5,757 nt of DNA from Caulobacteraceae bacterium (GTDB lineage Bacteria > Pseudomonadota > Alphaproteobacteria > Caulobacterales > Caulobacteraceae). Shown in pieces: positions 1 through 4,239 of the stretch. Location: the NCBI GenBank assembly GCA_947484535.1, contig CANKPO010000101.1:1-5757 (forward strand), read 5' to 3'. Numbering within the stretch: the stretch's first letter is position 1; each line of letters begins with the position of its first letter. The notes under the pieces are model-generated. The model had not been told where the DNA came from. It was given only the letters and a program-made list of their open reading frames with translations, and ran no database searches. A program made the position numbers and the translations under genes.

Positions 1-228
1 GAGGTCTTGGCGCAATATGGCGGCCAAGGCTTTGGCAGTTTCAAACCAGCCCTAGCCGATTTGGCCGTCGCCGTGATGGGTCCGATTGGTGAGCGTATGC
101 GCCGCCTGATGGATGATCCGGCTGAGATTGATCGCATCTTGGCCGACGGTGCCGAGCGCGCCCGCATCGTGGCCGATCCTGTGGTCGAAGAGACCAAGCG
201 TCTGGTCGGTTTTTGGCCCGGTCGCTGA
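1..228 (+). CDS. trpS: Tryptophanyl-tRNA synthetase, C-terminal fragment
   Basis: The last 75 codons of a gene that enters from the left edge, read in frame 1 and ending at TGA 226-228. TrpS is the cytoplasmic class I aminoacyl-tRNA synthetase that charges tRNA-Trp using ATP. The visible part is the helical C-terminal tail: a G-x-F-K-P-A-L segment, then helices around M-G-P-I-G-E-R, then the stretch D-R-I-L-A-D-G-A-E-R-A, and a final K-R-L-V-G-F close. This matches the usual end of bacterial TrpS, where an 'I-L-x-x-G-A-x-x-A' helix precedes a short terminal helix ending in V-G-F/L. The HIGH and KMSKS signatures lie outside the window, so the identification rests on the tail alone. The TTG at 7 is an internal codon, not a start. 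The next gene begins 41 bases downstream on the same strand. Confidence 0.85.
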   Translation, partial: EVLAQYGGQGFGSFKPALADLAVAVMGPIGERMRRLMDDPAEIDRILADGAERARIVADPVVEETKRLVGFWPGR

Positions 229-257
229 GCTTTCCTACCCCGTCTATTTTTGCTGTT

Positions 258-261
258 GGAG
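258..261 (+). promoter_or_regulatory. Shine-Dalgarno site for the PCu(A)C gene
   Basis: GGAG lies 8 bases before the ATG at 270. It favours that ATG over an upstream in-frame TTG at 213, which would overlap trpS and put 19 extra residues before the signal peptide. Confidence 0.6.
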
Positions 262-269
262 ATGTCCTG

Positions 270-761
270 ATGCTCAAGACCCTCATTGTTGCCGTTGCCC
301 TCTTGGCCGCGCCGAGCTTGGTTCAGGCCCATCAGGTCAAGGCCGGTAATCTGGAACTGATCCATCCCCATATCCGCGCCTCGATGGGGCAGTCGCCGAC
401 CACGGCTGGCTATCTGACCATCCTCAATCACGGCAAGACTGATGATCGCCTTGTCTCCGCGTCCTGCACCTGCGCGGCCAGCGTTTCGATCCATGAGATG
501 AAGATGACCGGCTCAGTGGCCTCCATGAAGGCTGTGCCCTCGGTCGAGATTCCCGCTGGCGGCAAGGTGACCCTTGCGCCGGGCGGTATGCATCTGATGG
601 TGATGGGCCTGAAGGCGCCGATCAAGGCCGGAGCCACGGTCGAGATGGTCTTGACCTTTGAAAAGGCCGGGGCCGTCAAGACGCCCTTTGAGGCGGCAGA
701 CAGGCCAGCTTCTAAGCCCATGTCCGATAAGATGCCCGGTATGGATCATTCGAACCATTAG
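270..761 (+). CDS. Periplasmic copper chaperone PCu(A)C (DUF461 family)
   Basis: A predicted secreted protein of 163 residues. The family binds Cu(I) in the periplasm and helps load copper into cytochrome c oxidase. Residues 1-20 form a signal peptide: K3, a hydrophobic core, and V-Q-A before a likely cut at A20. The mature protein would then begin with His21. The family motif H-x10-M-x21-H-x-M is exact: H75, M86, H108, M110, in the contexts 'IHEMKM' and 'GGMHLMVMGLK'. Two additions are visible: a C-T-C pair at 66-68, just before the first ligand, and a C-terminal tail with M151, M155, M158, H160 and H163, which could bind more copper. The ATG at 270 was chosen because it has a GGAG site and gives a proper signal peptide. 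No Sco or cytochrome oxidase gene is in view, so its partner must lie elsewhere. The function assigned is that of the family. Confidence 0.9.
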   Translation: MLKTLIVAVALLAAPSLVQAHQVKAGNLELIHPHIRASMGQSPTTAGYLTILNHGKTDDRLVSASCTCAASVSIHEMKMTGSVASMKAVPSVEIPAGGKVTLAPGGMHLMVMGLKAPIKAGATVEMVLTFEKAGAVKTPFEAADRPASKPMSDKMPGMDHSNH

Positions 762-793
762 CGCGGCGCGGTTCTGAGCGATCGGTCCTTGCA

Positions 794-810
794 CTCTGAG
801 CCGGTCAGAG
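794..810. repeat. Short inverted repeat upstream of the usp gene
   Basis: CTCTGA and TCAGAG form a perfect 6-base inverted repeat around the loop GCCGG, ending 13 bases before the usp ATG. No T-run follows, so it is a poor intrinsic terminator. It could be an mRNA hairpin affecting usp translation, an operator, or chance. Confidence 0.4.
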
Positions 811-823
811 CCACTTTCAGGTC

Positions 824-1297
824 ATGAGCACAAGAAAGTTTCTGGTCATTGCCGATGACAGCCCTGAATTTGGGGCTGCGCTGCACTATGCCTGTCGCCG
901 CGCCAAGACCACGGGCGGGACGGTCGCCCTTCTGCGCGTGCTTGAGCCTGCGGAGTTCGAACACTGGTCGGGCGTGCGCGATGAGATGCAGCGCCAGCTG
1001 CGCCAAGAGGCGGAAGCTGTGCTCCAGCGCGCGGCGGAACAGGTCATGCAGGATCTTGGCCGTTCGCCGGAATTTCTGATCATGGAATTTGCCGATACCA
1101 AGTCGGCGATCCGAGCGGCTGTCGCGGCCGATCCCGACATCAAGATCTTGGTCTTGGCAGCGGCAGCGGGCGGGCGTGGCCCTGGGCCTCTGGTTGCATC
1201 CATTGCCAAGGATGGGGTGGCATGGGGCGCGCGCAAGATACCGGTGACGGTGGTTCCCGGTGACCTGACCCGCGAGGAAATTGCCGATCTGGCCTAA
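824..1297 (+). CDS. Universal stress protein family protein
   Basis: 157 residues with the single-domain UspA layout (alpha/beta, Rossmann-like, cytoplasmic). The first strand, 'KFLVIADDSPEF' (5-16), carries the D11-D12 pair typical of Usp nucleotide pockets. A Gly-rich turn and strand follow at 30-39, then a long charged helix (51-78), a strand at 105-112, and the final 'IPVTVVPG' strand (139-146). The Usp ATP signature is G-2x-G-9x-G-S/T. Here 'GGRG' at 116-119 satisfies the first half, but the second Gly-Ser/Thr is not at the expected spacing (K129-D130), although S126 is close. ATP binding is therefore uncertain. The ATG at 824 has only a weak ribosome site. Neighbours give no specific role; genes of this family commonly respond to growth arrest or stress. 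The family call is fairly firm and the molecular role is unknown. Confidence 0.8.
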   Translation: MSTRKFLVIADDSPEFGAALHYACRRAKTTGGTVALLRVLEPAEFEHWSGVRDEMQRQLRQEAEAVLQRAAEQVMQDLGRSPEFLIMEFADTKSAIRAAVAADPDIKILVLAAAAGGRGPGPLVASIAKDGVAWGARKIPVTVVPGDLTREEIADLA

Positions 1298-1323
1298 CGA
1301 GGGCGGCTGAGCGGTTGTCTTTG

Positions 1324-1339
1324 TGGCCGTGCAGGGCCA
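1324..1339. repeat. Small inverted repeat between usp and the Nfu gene
   Basis: TGGCC and GGCCA pair around a 6-base loop. The stem is only 5 base pairs and only three T residues follow (1340-1342), so it is at best a very weak terminator or RNA hairpin. It sits in the longest gap of the window (76 bases), which otherwise shows no clear promoter. Confidence 0.2.
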
Positions 1340-1364
1340 TTTAGGAGCCTCGACCCACGCCAAT

Positions 1365-1368
1365 GAGG
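1365..1368 (+). promoter_or_regulatory. Shine-Dalgarno site for the Nfu gene
   Basis: GAGG lies 5 bases before the ATG at 1374. It supports this start over the upstream in-frame GTG at 1323, which would add 17 residues before the conserved Nfu N-terminus. Confidence 0.6.
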
Positions 1369-1373
1369 CCCGC

Positions 1374-1943
1374 ATGTTCATTCAGACCGAAGCCACGCCC
1401 AATCCCGACGTTCTAAAGTTCCTTCCGGGCCGAGACGTGCTGGGTCACGGCACCCGGGAATTTCGCAGCGCCGCCGAGGCCATGGCCTCGCCCTTGGCCG
1501 CTGCGATCTTTGATCTGGACGGGGTCGGCCGGGTCTTTTTCGGTCCCGATTTTGTCACTGTGACCAAGTCCGACAGTCTCGACTGGCCGCAGCTTAAGGC
1601 CCCTGTTCTGGCCGCGATCATGGAGCACTTCACCTCGAACGCTCCGATCCTCAGCGATGGCGGTGAAGCCGCAGGTCATGATGACGACGCCTATGAGGGC
1701 GACGTAGCCCAGATCGTGGCCGAGATTAAGGACCTGCTTGATACGCGCATTCGTCCTGCCGTGGCGCAGGATGGCGGCGATATATTGTTCAATCGGTTCG
1801 AGCCCGCGACCGGCGTGGTTTGGCTCCACATGCGCGGGGCCTGTGCAGGCTGCCCGTCCTCGTCTGCGACCTTAAAGTCTGGGGTCGAGAACATGCTCAA
1901 GCACTATGTTCCCGAAGTGACCCGCGTCGAACAGGCCCTTTAG
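1374..1943 (+). CDS. Nfu-type iron-sulfur cluster carrier (NifU C-terminal domain protein)
   Basis: 189 residues with the two-domain layout of mitochondrial/alphaproteobacterial Nfu1. Residues 1-88 are the Nfu_N domain, opening with the hallmark 'MFIQTEATPNPDVLKFLPG', which fixes the start at this ATG. An acidic linker (about 95-110, with D103-D105) leads to the NifU-like domain at 112-189. That domain holds the C-x-x-C pair C157 and C160 in 'RGACAGCPSS', the ligands of a [4Fe-4S] cluster shared between two subunits. The protein accepts clusters from the assembly machinery and passes them to apo-enzymes in the cytoplasm. No isc or suf genes are in the window, so it acts as a stand-alone carrier. 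MiaB, a plausible client with two Fe-S clusters, is encoded about 2.3 kb downstream. The family assignment is secure; the client is inferred. Confidence 0.93.
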   Translation: MFIQTEATPNPDVLKFLPGRDVLGHGTREFRSAAEAMASPLAAAIFDLDGVGRVFFGPDFVTVTKSDSLDWPQLKAPVLAAIMEHFTSNAPILSDGGEAAGHDDDAYEGDVAQIVAEIKDLLDTRIRPAVAQDGGDILFNRFEPATGVVWLHMRGACAGCPSSSATLKSGVENMLKHYVPEVTRVEQAL

Positions 1944-1969
1944 TCCTAAGATTTTTCGGAGATTAACTG

Positions 1970-2560
1970 ATGTCCAATCCGCTCGACGACAAGGCCTTGG
2001 ATCAGCTGTTTCGCACGGCGCGTTCATACAATGGCTGGACCGCGCAAACCGTCTCCGAGACCCTGATCCGCGCGGTCTATGACTTGGCCAAATATGGCCC
2101 GACCTCGGCCAATGCTTCGCCCGCGCGGTTTGTTTTTGTCTCGTCTCCCGAGGCGAAGGCCCGCCTGCTGCCGCTCCTGTCCGAAGGCAACCGTGCCAAG
2201 TCCGCCGCAGCCCCGGTCACCGTGATCATCGGCCAAGATCTGGACTTTGCCGAGCAGATGCCGCGCCTCTTCCCACATGATCCCAATGCCCGCTACTGGT
2301 TCAGCGCGCCGGGTGTGACCGAGGCCACCGCCATGCGCAACAGCACCCTTCAGGGGGCCTATCTGATGATTGCGGCGCGTTCTCTGGGCCTCGATTGCGG
2401 GCCAATGTCGGGCTTTGATAGCGCGGGCGTCGATGCGGAGTTCTTTGCCGACACCAACATCAAGGCCAATTTCCTGTGCAATATTGGCTATGGCACGGAC
2501 GAGAACCTCTTTGCCCGCTCGCCGCGTCTGGCCTTTGAGGAAGCCTGTCAGCTCCTGTGA
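1970..2560 (+). CDS. rutE: RutE-like malonic semialdehyde reductase / nitroreductase family protein
   Basis: 196 residues, the same length as I recall for E. coli RutE. This subgroup of the FMN-dependent nitroreductase fold is assigned to reducing malonic semialdehyde to 3-hydroxypropionate in pyrimidine degradation. Landmarks are '[11 protein letters not shown]' (13-23), the FMN-side segment '[15 protein letters not shown]' (43-57), '[12 protein letters not shown]' (100-111), '[20 protein letters not shown]' (123-142) and 'GPMSGFD' (144-150). The start has a good GGAG at 1958-1961, 8 bases upstream. None of the other rut genes is nearby; the neighbours are Nfu, 26 bases before, and tsaB, 22 bases after. 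The protein may therefore have a general quinone, nitro-compound or aldehyde reductase role. The subfamily is well supported by motifs; the physiological substrate is not shown by the sequence. Confidence 0.85.
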   Translation: MSNPLDDKALDQLFRTARSYNGWTAQTVSETLIRAVYDLAKYGPTSANASPARFVFVSSPEAKARLLPLLSEGNRAKSAAAPVTVIIGQDLDFAEQMPRLFPHDPNARYWFSAPGVTEATAMRNSTLQGAYLMIAARSLGLDCGPMSGFDSAGVDAEFFADTNIKANFLCNIGYGTDENLFARSPRLAFEEACQLL

Positions 2561-2582
2561 TCGGACAGCCAAGGGTCGCCCC

Positions 2583-3245
2583 ATGATCATTCTGGCCCTC
2601 GATACGGCCCTGAACGCCTGCAGTGCGGCGCTGGTCGAGGATGGGCGCGTGCTGGCCAGCCAGAGCGAACCCATGATGCGCGGCCACCAAGAGCGCTTGG
2701 CCCTGATGGTCCAAGAGGTGATGGCCAAGGCGGATCTGCCCTTTTCCGCATTGGTCCGGATCGCCGTTACGGTCGGGCCGGGCTCCTTTACCGGCCTTCG
2801 GGTCGGCATGGCCTTTGCCAAGGGGCTGGCTCTGGCGCTTGACCGGCCCTGTATCGGCATTGGCTCCTTACAGGCGCTGGCCGCGTCAGTTCCCTCAACT
2901 GGGCTGGTCGCCGCCGTCATTGATGGGCGCCGAGGCCAGCTTTATGTTCAAGCCTATATTGATGGCCATCCGGTCATGGCCCCCGATGCCCTGTCAGCCG
3001 AGGTTGCTGCCGCGCGGCTGGGCGAGCTTTGGCAAGGGGGTCTTGTGACCCTGGTCGGGCCAGGCGCCTCGGCTCTGGCCGGGATCTTTGCCCAAGCCGT
3101 GGTGATGGAGCTTGCCGCTGCCGATCCCGCCGCCATCGCCCAGCAGGCCAGCATCGCCCCAATCGTTCCGCCCAAGCCGCTCTATCTGCGTGCGCCCGAC
3201 GCCAAGCTGCCGGGCGGGATCACGCCGCCGGATCTGGACCTGTGA
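2583..3245 (+). CDS. tsaB: tRNA threonylcarbamoyladenosine biosynthesis protein TsaB
   Basis: 220 residues, slightly shorter than E. coli TsaB. TsaB is an ASKHA-fold scaffold that pairs with TsaD and TsaE to attach the threonylcarbamoyl group to A37 of ANN-reading tRNAs in the cytoplasm. The N-terminus 'MIILALDTALNACSAAL' is the family's first strand. The diagnostic 'VGPGSFTGLRVGMAFAKGLA' spans 64-83, followed by 'DGRRGQLY' (114-121), a typical second-lobe motif. The C-terminal 'PLYLRAPDAKLP' (199-210) is also characteristic. The ATG at 2583 has AAGGG (2571-2575) 7 bases upstream; the same frame is open further upstream, but only as a shadow of rutE. The gene overlaps rimI by four bases, the common tsaB-rimI pairing. 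tsaD and tsaE are not in the window. Confidence 0.95.
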   Translation: MIILALDTALNACSAALVEDGRVLASQSEPMMRGHQERLALMVQEVMAKADLPFSALVRIAVTVGPGSFTGLRVGMAFAKGLALALDRPCIGIGSLQALAASVPSTGLVAAVIDGRRGQLYVQAYIDGHPVMAPDALSAEVAAARLGELWQGGLVTLVGPGASALAGIFAQAVVMELAAADPAAIAQQASIAPIVPPKPLYLRAPDAKLPGGITPPDLDL

Positions 3246-3715
3246 CGAGGGCTCCGCAGAGGCCGGTTCGCCTGGCCGCGCCGCGCGATGCCCAAGCCCT
3301 CGCGGCCCTCCATGCTCGGGCCTTTGATCATCCGTGGCTGGTGACGGCTATTGCCGACCTATTGGCCGGGGAGGGCGTCATTGGCCTGATGGCCGAAGAT
3401 TCCACCGGCCCGCTCGGCTTTGTCCTAGCGCGTGTGGTGGCTGGCGAAGCGGAAATCTTGACCATCGCGGTTGATCCAAACCATCGCCGTAGCGGCCTTG
3501 GGCAGGCCCTCTTGGCGGCGGCCAGTGATCTGGCGACGCAGCAGGGCGGCGAGGCGCTGTTTCTAGAGGTGTCCGTCGACAATCAGGCCGCCCTTGCCCT
3601 CTATGAGAAGGCGGGTTTCGTTCGGGTTGGTTTGCGGCGCGGTTACTATACGGGCGCAGATGGCCGGACGGTTGATGCCTTGGTCTTGCGACGCAACCTT
3701 AACAAGCCGCTCTGA
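3242..3715 (+). CDS. rimI: Ribosomal protein bS18-alanine N-acetyltransferase RimI (GNAT)
   Basis: 157 residues from a GTG start inside the GTGA overlap with the tsaB stop, which implies translational coupling. RimI transfers acetyl from acetyl-CoA to the N-terminal alanine of ribosomal protein S18; relatives can acetylate other N-termini. GNAT motif A is clear: 'ILTIAVDPNHRRSGLGQALL' (72-91), with the pyrophosphate-binding R-x-x-G-x-G at 82-87. Motif B contains 'LFLEVSVDNQAALALYEKAGF' residues split across 107-126, with E109 and Y121 in the positions of the RimI general base and acid (Glu and Tyr twelve apart), and N114 conserved. The end, 'RRGYYTGADGRTVDALVL', is typical. No other start gives a complete domain: the next in-frame ATG, at residue 50, would remove the first helices. 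The true N-terminal specificity is inferred from the tsaB neighbourhood. Confidence 0.92.
   Translation: MTRAPQRPVRLAAPRDAQALAALHARAFDHPWLVTAIADLLAGEGVIGLMAEDSTGPLGFVLARVVAGEAEILTIAVDPNHRRSGLGQALLAAASDLATQQGGEALFLEVSVDNQAALALYEKAGFVRVGLRRGYYTGADGRTVDALVLRRNLNKPL
3686..3696. repeat. Small palindrome next to the putative fur promoter
   Basis: TTGCG-A-CGCAA is a perfect 5-base inverted repeat with a single central base, ending 2 bases before the predicted -35 element of fur. It lies within codons near the end of rimI. Its position would suit an operator, but a palindrome this short also arises by chance, and I cannot match it to a known Fur box. Confidence 0.25.
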
Positions 3716-3727
3716 TGCCGCTATGAT
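3699..3727 (+). promoter_or_regulatory. Putative sigma70-type promoter for fur
   Basis: TTAACA (3699-3704) and TATGAT (3722-3727) each differ by one base from the -35 and -10 consensus and are separated by exactly 17 bases. The -35 lies in the last codons of rimI and the -10 in the 35-base rimI-fur gap. Transcription would start near 3734, leaving a leader of under 30 bases. This would let fur be expressed independently of the upstream genes. It is predicted by pattern only. Confidence 0.5.
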
Positions 3728-3744
3728 ATAACCGGTAGGTTGGC

Positions 3745-3750
3745 AGGCGG
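3745..3750 (+). promoter_or_regulatory. fur: Candidate Shine-Dalgarno site that decides the fur start
   Basis: AGGCGG abuts the GTG at 3751 with no spacer, even if only AGG pairs the gap is 3 bases. It lies 9 bases before the in-frame TTG at 3760, a normal distance, so spacing favours the TTG. Confidence 0.4.
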
Positions 3751-4185
3751 GTGGGCGTTTTGGACCGTATTGAACAGCTATGTGTCGACAAGGGCATGCG
3801 GATGACCGATCAGCGCCGCGTGGTGGCGCGTGTTCTGTCCAACGCGACGGACCATCCCGATGTTGAAGAGCTCTATCGCCGGTCAGCGGCTGTGGACCCG
3901 CACATCTCGATCGCAACCGTCTATCGCACCGTGCGCCTATTCGAAGAGGCCGGGATCATTGCCCGCCATGAGTTTCGCGATGGCCGCGCGCGCTATGAAG
4001 AGGCGCTGCAAGATCACCACGACCACCTCATTGATATGAAGACCGGAAAGGTCATTGAGTTTATGGACGAAGAGATCGAAGCCCTGCAGGCGGCCATTGC
4101 GCGCCGCCTCGGCTATCGGCTGATTGATCACCGGCTCGAGCTCTATGGCGTGCCTTTGGACGCGGCAGAGGACACCAAGGGTTAA
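3751..4185 (+). CDS. fur: Ferric uptake regulator, Fur family (alphaproteobacterial type)
   Basis: 144 residues from GTG 3751, or 141 if the TTG at 3760 is used. Fur proteins are dimeric metal-sensing repressors of iron uptake (manganese uptake in Mur variants). The winged helix covers 1-85, with recognition helix 'ISIATVYRTVRLFEEAG' (52-68). The dimer domain follows, with 'HHDHL' at 89-93. By alignment with E. coli Fur, all sensor ligands are present: H35, E83 and H92 for one site; H89, D91, E110 and H127 for the other. The structural zinc C-x-x-C of E. coli Fur is replaced by D95-x-x-T98 ('LIDMKTGKVIEF'), as in alphaproteobacterial Fur/Mur. The only cysteine is C11. The TTG start gives 'M-D-R-I-E', closer to the N-terminus I recall for Caulobacter Fur. 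The gene has its own predicted promoter. Fe versus Mn specificity cannot be settled from sequence. Confidence 0.93.
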   Translation: MGVLDRIEQLCVDKGMRMTDQRRVVARVLSNATDHPDVEELYRRSAAVDPHISIATVYRTVRLFEEAGIIARHEFRDGRARYEEALQDHHDHLIDMKTGKVIEFMDEEIEALQAAIARRLGYRLIDHRLELYGVPLDAAEDTKG

Positions 4186-4190
4186 GCGGC

Positions 4191-4215
4191 TCTGGCGGGG
4201 CATCTTGCCACCAGA
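4191..4215. repeat. Imperfect hairpin between fur and miaB
   Basis: TCTGGCGG and CCACCAGA pair over eight positions with one C-A mismatch around a 9-base loop. It begins 5 bases after the fur stop. No T-run follows, so it is not a standard intrinsic terminator. It could slow read-through or stabilise the fur message. It ends 24 bases before the miaB ATG. Confidence 0.35.
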
Positions 4216-4239
4216 CCTCTAGGACCCCATAACCCCATC

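Noticed and set aside
213..269. Upstream TTG start that extends the PCu(A)C protein by 19 residues
   Set aside because: It overlaps trpS and would place extra residues before the signal peptide. The ATG at 270 has a GGAG at the right distance.
1315..1343. Possible promoter TTGTCT-17-CATTTA before the Nfu gene
   Set aside because: Both hexamers match the consensus poorly; indistinguishable from chance.
758..1381. 207-codon open frame on the - strand over the usp gene
   Set aside because: It is antisense to a recognisable Usp, with His/Arg-rich content and no family features.
1944..1969. T-run after the Nfu gene as a terminator
   Set aside because: TTTTT at 1952-1956 is present, but no stem precedes it, and the rutE ribosome site follows at once.
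2370..2582. N-terminal extension of TsaB by 71 residues
   Set aside because: The extension is rutE read in another frame. The conserved TsaB N-terminus begins at the ATG at 2583, which has an AAGGG site.
2024..2920. 298-codon open frame on the - strand across rutE and tsaB
   Set aside because: It overlaps two well-supported genes and their junction, and its composition is Arg/Ala/Gly-rich shadow sequence without motifs.
3029..3241. Longer RimI beginning inside tsaB
   Set aside because: The added residues are an Arg-rich shadow of tsaB. The GNAT domain is complete from the GTG at 3242.
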